This document shows positions 37,290 through 44,844 of a stretch of DNA of 64,000 nucleotides, in pieces. The stretch comes from Carnobacterium divergens DSM 20623 (lineage in GTDB: Bacteria > Bacillota > Bacilli > Lactobacillales > Carnobacteriaceae). The stretch lies in contig NZ_JQLO01000001.1 in NCBI RefSeq assembly GCF_000744255.1, positions 1,984,001 through 2,048,000 of the forward strand. The letters are read 5' to 3'. The stretch's first letter is position 1. The number at the start of each line of letters is the position of its first letter. The translations under genes and the position numbers were made by a program. The notes beneath the pieces were generated by a model. That model was not told where the DNA came from, ran no database searches, and was given only the letters and a program-made list of their open reading frames with translations.

Positions 37290-38516
37290 ATGAAAAAAAA
37301 CTTATTAATTATCCGACTTATCTTCTATGGTCTGCTTTTAAGTAGCACTATTAGTGCTATTTCATTTGCCTTTATTTTTTTAGAAAGTAACATATCCCAC
37401 TACTTTTGGGGAAACCTGCTAATCAACCTCCCCTTTAAAATGCTTTCTACTCTAATTTTTTGTCTTTTAGGTGGGTTGATTTTAGGTAGCTTACGAGCTA
37501 AGTGGGGAAACTACCCACAAACGGCTCACTACACGATTGACCATTTAAAAAAACATCAAACAGTGGACTACAAACCTGTTTTTAAAAATCTGTTAGTTGC
37601 CTTAACAATTCTAATCTTTGGCGCAGGTGTTGGGCCTGAAGCCGCTTTGTTAAGCTCGATTGTTATGTTATCGATTTGGCAAGCAGATAAAATTCGGTAT
37701 CTTTTTTTTAATCAGGAAGTATTTTCAGCACTCAATCCTTTCGAGCGAGTGACTCACATGCTTCATCCGACAAAATATTTAGTGATGTATAACCCAACCA
37801 TAGCTCCTACTGATAAAAATTTTGTATCAACTAAAAAAGCGATGAATTTATTCTTTGTTATTAATGGTTTAGTTTCTTTTACACTATTGATGAAACTAAC
37901 AAAACAGCCTTCATTCATCAGTAAAATGGGTGATTCTATGTGGCATCTCAACGATTTATGGTTGTTTATTCCTTTGATTATTTTAGGTCTTCTTTCAGGT
38001 GAATTATACAATTTATTCAAAAATAAAATGTCACAGTGGTTAAATTTTTGGCCAAATAATCCTATAAAAAAAGCGTTACTTGGGTCTATTACTATCTTTA
38101 TCGTGGGTACATTTTTGCCTAATTTACTTTTCTCTGGTCAAGTAGCATTAGGCTCTGTTCCTAAAAAATATGTACACTTTTCGGTTTTAATTTTACTTTT
38201 TATCGTCATTGTTAAATTGATTTTTCTACAAATTTGTCTGAATACTGGTTGGATTGGCGGAGATATTTTCCCGATTGTCTTTGCTGCTATTATTCAAGGG
38301 TTTGCCATTTCTAAATTATTTCCATCATTTGATGTCATCTTTATTGTAGCAACTGTTGCTACTTCTATGGCTGTCACTATTTTAAATTCTCCAATTGGAG
38401 TAGCTATTTTTATGGCTTTGTTCTTCCCAGTTCAAATTTCACCTATTATCGCAGCAACTGCTCTTCTTTTAAAATTCACTAAAGAGTATATTCAAAAGAA
38501 AACTGCACGAGAATAA
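37290..38516 (+). CDS. Divergent CLC-like channel/transporter
   Basis: A 408-residue membrane protein with about ten hydrophobic segments. The gating motif is GAGVGPEAAL (Glu 117, corresponding to GKEGP) and the second conserved loop is GWIGGDIFPI, which places it in the CLC family, but the GSGIP chloride-selectivity loop is not recognisable. It is unlike the other CLC gene at 7475. AAAGGAA precedes the ATG. Its operon partner is an ArsR regulator, so it may export or import an ion sensed by that regulator. The substrate is unknown. Confidence 0.75.
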   Translation: MKKNLLIIRLIFYGLLLSSTISAISFAFIFLESNISHYFWGNLLINLPFKMLSTLIFCLLGGLILGSLRAKWGNYPQTAHYTIDHLKKHQTVDYKPVFKNLLVALTILIFGAGVGPEAALLSSIVMLSIWQADKIRYLFFNQEVFSALNPFERVTHMLHPTKYLVMYNPTIAPTDKNFVSTKKAMNLFFVINGLVSFTLLMKLTKQPSFISKMGDSMWHLNDLWLFIPLIILGLLSGELYNLFKNKMSQWLNFWPNNPIKKALLGSITIFIVGTFLPNLLFSGQVALGSVPKKYVHFSVLILLFIVIVKLIFLQICLNTGWIGGDIFPIVFAAIIQGFAISKLFPSFDVIFIVATVATSMAVTILNSPIGVAIFMALFFPVQISPIIAATALLLKFTKEYIQKKTARE

Positions 38517-38728
38517 CACAACAGTCAGTTAATTTATTGGTTCTAAGCGATGAAATCAACTCCTTACTCGATGTTTGAAAACAGATGCTGAACTTGGCAG
38601 CTGCTTTTGATTCCATCATTCACCCAAATATATCTTGTGACCGGGGTCTAACTCTGTAAAACATACCCTAGTCACTTGAAATATAACGGTGGAATAAGAA
38701 TCCCCCCTTCTTATCTTCCGCTTGAACT
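38517..38728. other. Non-coding region behind the CLC-like gene
   Basis: No gene is supported. The base composition and the broken look of the sequence suggest degraded mobile-element DNA continuing from the IS3 fragment next to it, but I cannot identify a family. Confidence 0.35.
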
Positions 38729-38876
38729 GACCTGGAACTGACCCCATTTAATGGGACATGATCAAAAAAAAGCGCTTGTTAGGCTATAAATTTCCGATAT
38801 TCTATCGGTTATTTATAGCCTAATTTTTGATGAATTCGAATTTTATTAGAGTATTTAATGTAATCTATTACAGTCT
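38729..38876 (-). pseudogene. IS3-family transposase remnant (C-terminal end and terminal repeat)
   Basis: On the minus strand 38876-38779 reads TVIDYIKYSNKIRIHQKLGYK, then a TAA (38809-38811), then PIEYRKFIA and a stop, one residue apart from a normal IS3 orfB ending. This is the C-terminal tail of an IS150-like transposase with an in-frame stop. The segment 38729-38755, containing GGAACTGACCCC, looks like the element's terminal inverted repeat. The rest of the element is missing, so it is inactive. Confidence 0.65.
38781..38821. repeat. 41-bp hairpin inside the IS3 remnant
   Basis: AGGCTATAAAT (38781-38791) pairs perfectly with ATTTATAGCCT (38811-38821), and an inner CCGAT/ATCGG extends the stem. 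The plus-strand copy is followed by ATTTTTG and the minus-strand copy lies ahead of a run of eight T, so it could act as a terminator. Confidence 0.6.
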
Positions 38877-38886
38877 GTATTACAAT

Positions 38887-38921
38887 AAAAAAGACACCTT
38901 CCAAAAATTGGAAAGTGTCTT
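38887..38921 (-). terminator. Displaced original rpsI terminator
   Basis: On the minus strand AAGACACTTTCC pairs with GGAAGGTGTC and is followed by TTTTTT. It lies 14 nt beyond the copy of the rpsI 3' end at 38935, as expected for the ancestral rpsI terminator now separated from the gene by the island. Confidence 0.75.
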
Positions 38922-38934
38922 GATATAACAAAGA

Positions 38935-38986
38935 TTAACGTTTTGAGAATTGTGAAGCTTTACGGGCTTTTTTAAGACCTGGTTTT
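38935..38986 (-). repeat. Attachment site (distal copy): 52-bp duplicate of the rpsI 3' end
   Basis: This sequence is identical over 52 bp to 42489-42540, the last 16 codons plus stop of rpsI. No S9 coding sequence precedes it. It is the attachment-site copy at the far end of the island. Confidence 0.93.
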
Positions 38987-39110
38987 GTATAATAGTTTAA
39001 TAAATAACTTCAATTTCTTTATATTTATTATTTTGCTGCACAATCATGTAAAGTCTATTTTAACGAATTACAATAATTTTCTTATAGATCGTCCCACGCA
39101 ATACTACTCT

Positions 39111-40772
39111 TTATTTACCACCATCTATATGGTCTTTAAATCCTTTTTGGATCAATTTTCTAGCAGGACTTAACTTATCATCCTTTTTATATTCTATTAA
39201 ATAATCTTCAAGCAGTTCGATACATTCATGAATAGATTTTTTTGGATATTTTTCCATGATGTATATAATGTACAAATATTTTTGATGATATTCATCATAT
39301 TTAGAATCTATATAGTCTTTTTCTATCTCATAATATTTTATTATCAGATTAGCTAAAAATTCAAAATCTAATGTTTCTACATCAAAAATATCATCATAAT
39401 ATTTTTCAAATAACGCTTTTTTCTGATTAGTTGCTCTATCTGGATAACCTTTATAAGAGTATAATAACTGAGCCGTTTTCTCCATTGATATTCGGTGTAT
39501 ATATTTCTCATCTTTTTTCCCCGTATCACCAGATTTGCGAACATATAAAATACCCATTGCTTCTAAATATGCTCCTATTTGAATTTGGTAATTACTTATT
39601 GACTTCAAATCAATAGAAGATATTGCATTTTGACTATTAGTATATTCCGCTATATCATTAGTCAATTCTTTATCTGTTTCTGTTTGAAATAATCGTACTA
39701 ACACCTCGGCATTCGCTAAGCTTTTTTCATCAAACTGACTTTTGTTAAACTCATATATAGTTCTTAAAGTTTGTCCGCCATTAACAATTTGAAAACCATT
39801 AATTGTACATTCAAATTTTTTATTTCCATTTTTATCTCCAGCAGTAATATTTTTTGCTGTCATTGTTATTCCGTTATTAAACATAAAAAACTTATTAGGA
39901 TCTTCTACAATAGTTTTAATAATATTTTTATTGAATTTTGTAGTAGCTCCTAAGTACCCTCTTACATTATCAAATAATAAACTTAACTCTATTTCTTGTC
40001 CTTGTAATTTACTATAATCTGCATTTATATTATTTCTTAACTCTTCATTCTTACAAGTAATTCTAATTAATTCTGCTAAAGGTAGTTTAATTAGATAAGA
40101 TTTACTAGATGACAATTTATCAATCTCATATGTCATTACAGAAGTACTATCCACCATAAATTTCGCACTTAAATCATCAGGAAACCCTGAAATATATGAA
40201 ACAATATCATCTAAAACTACAGTTTTCACTTTCATACCATAACTATCTTTAAATTGATCCACCGTTGGATTCTCTAATTCCAAAGCCCGATTTTCATTGG
40301 AAACCATAAATAATTCAATAGTCCAAACATCTGTAGAATTTAAAGCTTCAATTATTTTATTAATTTTATTTTTAGTTATTGATGTGACCTTATCTGTATT
40401 TTCATTAGCGATATGAATTAAAAATTTGGTAACATCTATCATATCACCCAATTCTTGTCCTTTTTTTACTTTAAAGCTATCTCTATATTTAAAGTTAAAC
40501 AGTTGTATCTTTCTATCTTCCTCGTCAATATTAACTGCATCAACACCTAAATCATTGTTTTTTTGTTTATAAACAACGCTTCTGAAATCTGTATCAATAA
40601 CCATATCTACTAAATCACTTATTTCTTTAACATTAGTTATACACTCCAATGCTAATAAATAAAATCCAAATCTAGAACCATTTTTCTCCATTTGCTCAGG
40701 AGTCAAATTTAAAAATTCTGAATATTTTTTAGATTTCATATTTACCGTTTTAAAATCGTTAATATTAGCCAT
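39111..40772 (-). CDS. AIPR family abortive phage resistance protein with nuclease-like N-terminus
   Basis: A 553-residue protein and the only intact cargo gene of the island. The AIPR hallmarks are present in order: FMFNNGITM (297-305), FQIVNGGQT (327-335) and TNSQNAISSIDL (378-389). The N-terminal part contains LGVDAVNID and QLFNFKYRD, where Asp 78 and the NFK at 93-95 resemble a PD-(D/E)xK nuclease core with Asn in place of the usual acidic residue or Gln. AIPR proteins are linked to abortive infection against phage. AAAGGAG precedes the ATG. A TACAAT -10 at 40802-40807 lies about 30 nt upstream. Antiphage function here is inference. Confidence 0.85.
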   Translation of the reverse strand: MANINDFKTVNMKSKKYSEFLNLTPEQMEKNGSRFGFYLLALECITNVKEISDLVDMVIDTDFRSVVYKQKNNDLGVDAVNIDEEDRKIQLFNFKYRDSFKVKKGQELGDMIDVTKFLIHIANENTDKVTSITKNKINKIIEALNSTDVWTIELFMVSNENRALELENPTVDQFKDSYGMKVKTVVLDDIVSYISGFPDDLSAKFMVDSTSVMTYEIDKLSSSKSYLIKLPLAELIRITCKNEELRNNINADYSKLQGQEIELSLLFDNVRGYLGATTKFNKNIIKTIVEDPNKFFMFNNGITMTAKNITAGDKNGNKKFECTINGFQIVNGGQTLRTIYEFNKSQFDEKSLANAEVLVRLFQTETDKELTNDIAEYTNSQNAISSIDLKSISNYQIQIGAYLEAMGILYVRKSGDTGKKDEKYIHRISMEKTAQLLYSYKGYPDRATNQKKALFEKYYDDIFDVETLDFEFLANLIIKYYEIEKDYIDSKYDEYHQKYLYIIYIMEKYPKKSIHECIELLEDYLIEYKKDDKLSPARKLIQKGFKDHIDGGK

Positions 40773-40801
40773 ATACTTCTCCTTTTAATACTTTTTCATC
40801 C

Positions 40802-40818
40802 ATTGTATCATGATCATG
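40802..40818 (-). promoter_or_regulatory. Promoter region of the AIPR gene with a palindrome
   Basis: A minus-strand TACAAT -10 occupies 40802-40807. The perfect palindrome CATGATCATG (40809-40818) lies in the spacer just upstream of it, a place where a repressor could sit. The -35 is weak (TTCATT at 17-bp spacing). Confidence 0.45.
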
Positions 40819-40879
40819 TTTAATAATGAACTAGTCTAGAACAATAATTTTATTATATATTTTTTCTTAAATCTATTTG

Positions 40880-41279
40880 TTACAAATTATCAATTAGTTT
40901 TAAATCTACAATAGTTGATGTCGCATCTGACAGTAAAACAGTTTTCAAATTACTTGGTAATTCTACTCCCTTCGTCATTCTTTCCACGAGATTATCAGCT
41001 AGTACTACTAAATCATTTTCATGTTCATTACAAAATTCTATTATTCCATATAGTTTGGTCCATTCATAAGCTTTTGTATTATAGAATTGTAATTGTCCTT
41101 CCGTTTTAAAACCTATAGTCCTCTCAATTAGCGAACCAAGTATAGGTGGACGGGTCTGTACACCAAAAAATTTTGATTTGCTTTGCAGATGCTTTTTTTA
41201 GCCAGTCAGCTATATATTGAGGAATAGCTAATTCTATTCCCATACTGTCAATAATAACTTTGTAACCTGAAACATCCAT
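40880..41279 (-). pseudogene. Frameshifted unknown gene of the island
   Basis: Starting at the ATG 41277-41279 the frame reads MDVSGYKVIIDSMGIELAIP onward for 51 codons and stops. From a run of six T (minus strand, about 41165-41170) a second frame continues with QTRPPILGSLIERTIGFK and ends LKLIDNL at 40880. The total of 400 bp is one base more than a multiple of three, so a single indel in the homopolymer splits a protein of about 132 residues. There is no ribosome binding site at the ATG, so the 5' end may also be lost. I do not recognise the family. Confidence 0.6.
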
Positions 41280-42419
41280 ACTATGACAAAACGTTTAAAA
41301 CTCTACAACAAGCAAAACAAGCTGATTTAGATTTTGATAATTATATTCAAGAAATACGAAGGAGACAACATATGAATGAGTTTGAGCTTGGTGGAAATAT
41401 GATATTTGAGGATTTTTGTATCAAATATTGGTATGATGCTTATATCAATGGTTCAACAAGTTCTTATCCTACCCAACCCACCTGCTATACAGAACACTAA
41501 AGATATGTTTAGACTTCATATCTTGCCAATGCTCGGAGAACAGACATTAAACTTTTTAAATAACCACCCTGAATTTGTTACACCTAGAATGACTGCGAAA
41601 GCTAAAGAATACGCTAATTTTAAAGTTCTAAGGTGTTACGTGAATCAGGTTTTTGATTTAGCTGTTCACTATAAATATATTGAATACAACAGGGTTGCTG
41701 AACCACTTAAAAAAATAAAAGCTTTGAAAAAGATTCAGCTAGCAGAAAGCAAACTTGATGAAGACAGGTATCTAAACGAAAATGAATTGAATTACTGCTT
41801 CAAAGCAATTAATGAAGACTACAAAAATGGCGATTTAACTACACAAGAATATATGCTATTTTGGACAACATTCTTTTTGAGTTGTAGGAAAAGTGAATGC
41901 TATGCACTTCAATGGAAACATATTGATTTTGAACATAATTGTATTCATTTAGATCAAACATTGGATAAAAAAGGAACTGTAAAAGCTACTAAAGGACGCA
42001 AGAAAACAACGATTAAAATATCAGCAAATTTAAAAGCTATTTTAATCGCTTGGAATGAGCAACAGAAAAGAGAGCTGAAACAACTTGGAATTTCTCAAGA
42101 CCCTAATCAGTTCCTCTTCACTTTCTGTGATAGTCAAGGAAATATTAACAAACGGGTTCACACGGATTCTTTAAATTACAGAATGAAAGTAGTCGAAAAA
42201 CGACACCCTGAGCTCACACATGCCTCACCCCATAAACTTCGACACACTTCAGCAAGTTTAGCTAGTAAGCACGGAATGTCGTTAGACGATATTATGGAGG
42301 CTTTGACTCATAGTGACCAAGAAACAACGAAAATTTATATTAATATAAAGCCTACTGTTAGGATTACGCCTGCAGATTACATCTTTGATAATATTTCTGA
42401 ATGTAGCGGTGGGGAATAG
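41258..42419 (+). pseudogene. int: Tyrosine recombinase/integrase, frameshifted near the N-terminus
   Basis: The long frame 41406-42419 holds a complete catalytic domain: Arg 161 (SCRKSECYALQW), a Lys in KGRKKTTIKI, the HKLRH box (His 276, Arg 279), His 302 and Tyr 311 (KIYINI), numbering from 41406. The N-terminal part lies in another frame: 41258-41498 reads KHPYYDKTFKTLQQAKQA, then FEDFCIKYWYDAYINGST, typical of an arm-type domain and the start of the core-binding domain. Around 41480 the frame must shift by one base to reach NTKDMFRLHILPMLG. AAGGAG before the ATG at 41372 could serve a shortened start. It is a mutated integrase, unless the shift is a sequencing error. Confidence 0.8.
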
Positions 42420-42433
42420 ATGGGGATTCAAAA

Positions 42434-42467
42434 AAAGACTCCCAGATAAAATATCTGAGAGTCTTGT
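42434..42467 (-). terminator. Terminator supplied to rpsI by the island
   Basis: On the minus strand AAGACTCTCAGATA pairs with TATCTGGGAGTCTT and is followed by TTTTT, 22 nt beyond the rpsI stop codon. It replaces the original terminator now found at 38887-38921, and may also limit integrase read-out. Confidence 0.8.
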
Positions 42468-42488
42468 AAATCCCTTGATAACAAGGTT

Positions 42489-42540
42489 TTAACGTTTTGA
42501 GAATTGTGAAGCTTTACGGGCTTTTTTAAGACCTGGTTTT
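42489..42540 (-). repeat. Attachment site (rpsI copy)
   Basis: The last 52 bp of rpsI are identical to 38935-38986. The identity ends exactly at 42540, inside the codons for the Lys-Pro-Gly-Leu segment of S9. Confidence 0.93.
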
Positions 42541-42881
42541 TTACGTTCTTTCATACGTGGGTCACGAGTTAATAGTCCAGCCGCTTTTAATGGTGCGCGG
42601 AATTCTGGGTCAACTTGTAACAATGCACGAGCGATTCCGTGACGAGCAGCGCCTGCTTGTCCAGTGAATCCTCCGCCATTTACGTTAACGTGGATATCGT
42701 AGCTTCCTAGAGTTTCTGTAGCTGCAAGAGGTTGTTTTACTACCTCGTGTAGGTATGGAAATGGAATGTATTCAACGATATCTTTTTTGTTCATGATGAT
42801 TTTACCTGTTCCTGGTACTAAACGTACGCGAGCAGTTGAGTTTTTACGACGGCCTGTGCCGATATATTGTACTTGTGCCAA
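42489..42881 (-). CDS. rpsI: 30S ribosomal protein S9
   Basis: A 130-residue protein of normal length, ending in the conserved basic tail RKASQFSKR whose last residues reach the P-site tRNA. The start is TTG at 42879-42881 with GGAGG 8 nt upstream, giving the usual N-terminus [14 protein letters not shown]. It follows rplM by 13 nt in the normal L13-S9 operon. Its 3' end serves as the integration site of the adjacent island; the coding sequence is intact. Confidence 0.97.
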   Translation of the reverse strand: MAQVQYIGTGRRKNSTARVRLVPGTGKIIMNKKDIVEYIPFPYLHEVVKQPLAATETLGSYDIHVNVNGGGFTGQAGAARHGIARALLQVDPEFRAPLKAAGLLTRDPRMKERKKPGLKKARKASQFSKR

Positions 42882-42894
42882 TGAAATTCCCTCC

Positions 42895-43338
42895 TTAAAT
42901 TAGGTTGTTGATGTCCAATAATACTGGTTGTTGTGCTTGGTGTTCATGTTCAGTTCCACCGTAAACGTTTAATTTAGTAAATTGTTTGCGACCTAAAGAA
43001 GTCTTTGGTAACATACCTTTTACTGATAATTCAACTAATTTACGAGAATTGTTCGCACGTAATTCGCCAGCTGATACTTGTTTCAAACCACCTTGGAATC
43101 CACTATGGTGATAATAGATTTTGTCAGTTGCTTTTTTACCAGTTAATTTAATTTTGTCTGCATTGATTACGATCACGAAATCCCCTGTATCTACATGAGG
43201 TGTGAAAGTTGGTTTATTTTTACCACGTAAAATAGTTGCTACTGCTGTAGATAGACGTCCTAATGGAATATCAGTTGCGTCTACTACGTACCATTTACGG
43301 TCTACTTCGTTTGTTTTAGCCATATAAGTTGTACGCAC
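42895..43338 (-). CDS. rplM: 50S ribosomal protein L13
   Basis: A 147-residue protein, the family's usual length, beginning [20 protein letters not shown] after the start. The start is GTG at 43336-43338 with GGAGG 8 nt upstream; the longer reading to 43353 would begin inside the ribosome binding site. L13 is an early-assembly protein of the large subunit. It is the first gene of the L13-S9 operon and is preceded by a structured leader. Confidence 0.97.
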   Translation of the reverse strand: MRTTYMAKTNEVDRKWYVVDATDIPLGRLSTAVATILRGKNKPTFTPHVDTGDFVIVINADKIKLTGKKATDKIYYHHSGFQGGLKQVSAGELRANNSRKLVELSVKGMLPKTSLGRKQFTKLNVYGGTEHEHQAQQPVLLDINNLI

Positions 43339-43430
43339 GTTAATTTCCTCCATATTCTTATCTGTTTGTTTGAATGCACAATAAGTTTCCGGGGCTCATC
43401 GTGGGGGCAAACAATACCATCTAACATATT
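43339..43430 (-). promoter_or_regulatory. Candidate L13 autoregulatory leader
   Basis: The 90 nt upstream of rplM contain a GC-rich block (GCCCCCACGATGAGCCCCGG on the minus strand) in otherwise AT-rich DNA, at the place where the L13 leader RNA of Firmicutes occurs. The resemblance is by eye. In other Firmicutes this leader is thought to bind L13 and control the operon. Confidence 0.5.
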
Positions 43431-43479
43431 ACCGTTTTTTATCGGTTTTGTCAATCTTATTTCAAACTTTTACCAGAAT

Positions 43480-43959
43480 TTATTTGTTTAGTAAATACCC
43501 CATAAAGACATCCTCTACATATCGATCCTTGATCCAAAATTCATCTTTTAAAACGCCCTCTTCAACAAATCCATGACGTTTATAAAAACGAATTGCTCCT
43601 TCGTTCGTCCCTAATACCCGCAGTGATAACTTATGAATGCCGCGTTCTTTAGCAAGTTCTTTAAGCTTTGACACCAGAAAATTCCCTACACCTCTACCTT
43701 GCGCGCTTGGCAAAACGCCAATGTCTAGCAACCAGGTTCTTTGATGCGCTGCTAAGCCTGTTGGGGGATGAAAGCCTAACAAACCTAAGACCTCCCCATT
43801 TTCAACTGCAACTAAATGTGAGCCAGTAGGATAGCGCAGTTGAAATTCAGCAACACTATTATAGGTCGTCACAGATGGCGTGTTTAAATCGTTCCAAATA
43901 CTATTTTCAATGGCTACCATTCCGGGGTAATCTTCTACTAAACTTAATCTAATCTCCAT
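43480..43959 (-). CDS. GNAT family N-acetyltransferase
   Basis: A 159-residue acetyltransferase with the acetyl-CoA loop [11 protein letters not shown] and the C-terminal [17 protein letters not shown] motif common to ribosomal-protein and antibiotic acetyltransferases. The ATG at 43957-43959 has AGGAG 10 nt upstream; a GTG two codons earlier would be only 4 nt from it. It overlaps the end of truA by 11 nt and is the last gene of the ecf-truA transcript. Its substrate is unknown. Confidence 0.8.
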   Translation of the reverse strand: MEIRLSLVEDYPGMVAIENSIWNDLNTPSVTTYNSVAEFQLRYPTGSHLVAVENGEVLGLLGFHPPTGLAAHQRTWLLDIGVLPSAQGRGVGNFLVSKLKELAKERGIHKLSLRVLGTNEGAIRFYKRHGFVEEGVLKDEFWIKDRYVEDVFMGYLLNK

Positions 43960-44779
43960 TTTCACTCAGCTCCTTTTGTCGATCCCAAGCTTCCTTTTCA
44001 GCAATTTTTTCAGCGATTTCAGCAGCATTCAAATAATATACTTTTTTTAAATAGAGTCCATGGGGCAAGGCTGTCGGCCCTGCTTGTTGTCGGTCTTTTG
44101 CTTCAATGATGCGTTTCATATCTGTGACAGGTCGACGTCCGTTTGCAATTTGCATCAACGTCCCTATTAAAATCCGAACCATATTGTATAAAAAGCCATT
44201 GCCATAAAATTCAAAAATCAATTCATCACGCGTTTCATCTTTCGTTACGGTTGCTTCATAGATTGTTCTAACTTTATTTTCACGTCCACTTTTCACCGCA
44301 CAAAAACTTGTGAAATCATGAGTTCCTACAATGTCCTTTAACGCTGCTTCTAAATACTCCATATGAATGGGGTAGGGATGGTGTAACGTATAATCTCTTA
44401 AAAATGGATCAGCAACTTTGCTGATATTGACTCGATACTGGTATCTTTTACCATTTGTAAAGTAGCGGGCATGAAACTGATCGTCCACAATCTCTGCTTC
44501 TATAAAGGCAATTTCATCTGTTGTTAAGCTATTTAAAGCCCGAAGCATATTAGCTGGTGGAATCTCACTAGGATAGTCAAAGTGAATCACCTGCCCTAAT
44601 GCATGGACACCAGCATCTGTTCTACCCGACGCTTGGATTTTGATGACAGTGCCTTTCGTCATGGTTTTTAAAGCTTTTTCGATTTCTCCTTGAACCGTTC
44701 GACACTTTGGTTGAATCTGAAAACCAGCAAAATGCGTGCCATCATATTGAAGAGTTACTTTATAGCGTGTTGTTTTCAT
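43949..44779 (-). CDS. truA: tRNA pseudouridine synthase A
   Basis: A 276-residue enzyme that converts uridines 38-40 of the tRNA anticodon arm to pseudouridine. The catalytic aspartate is Asp 55 in [10 protein letters not shown], and other family motifs are [16 protein letters not shown] and [16 protein letters not shown] precedes the ATG. It follows ecfT after a gap with a hairpin, the normal neighbourhood in Lactobacillales, although here an acetyltransferase is placed between truA and rplM. Confidence 0.96.
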   Translation of the reverse strand: MKTTRYKVTLQYDGTHFAGFQIQPKCRTVQGEIEKALKTMTKGTVIKIQASGRTDAGVHALGQVIHFDYPSEIPPANMLRALNSLTTDEIAFIEAEIVDDQFHARYFTNGKRYQYRVNISKVADPFLRDYTLHHPYPIHMEYLEAALKDIVGTHDFTSFCAVKSGRENKVRTIYEATVTKDETRDELIFEFYGNGFLYNMVRILIGTLMQIANGRRPVTDMKRIIEAKDRQQAGPTALPHGLYLKKVYYLNAAEIAEKIAEKEAWDRQKELSENGD

Positions 44780-44805
44780 TCGATTTCTCCTTGTTTCTGC
44801 TAATA

Positions 44806-44834
44806 GAAAAGACTATTTCAATTAGAAATAGTCC
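44806..44834 (-). terminator. Hairpin between ecfT and truA
   Basis: GACTATTTC pairs with GAAATAGTC in the 65-nt gap and is followed by TTTTC on the minus strand. It may act as a partial terminator of the ecf operon. Confidence 0.6.
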
Positions 44835-44844
44835 TTCAAGTTGT

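Larger units (their letters stand above)
38987..42540. mobile_element. 3.55-kb integrative island in the 3' end of rpsI
   Basis: The segment is bounded by a 52-bp perfect direct repeat of the rpsI end. A tyrosine integrase gene lies next to the rpsI-proximal repeat, and its 3' end points to it, the usual layout of site-specific elements. Cargo is an intact AIPR-type protein and a frameshifted unknown gene. Insertion restores an intact rpsI because the element carries the same 3' end. The integrase reading is broken, so the element is probably immobile unless helped in trans. Known integrative elements of streptococci also use rpsI, which supports the assignment. Confidence 0.88.

Noticed and set aside
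38985-39173. 62-codon plus-strand ORF at the island's left end
   Set aside because: It overlaps the end of the AIPR gene, is low-complexity, and has no ribosome binding site.
41406-42419. Annotating the integrase as an intact 337-residue gene from 41406
   Set aside because: That start is a TTG without ribosome binding site and the first about 25 residues are out of frame with the recognisable integrase N-terminus.
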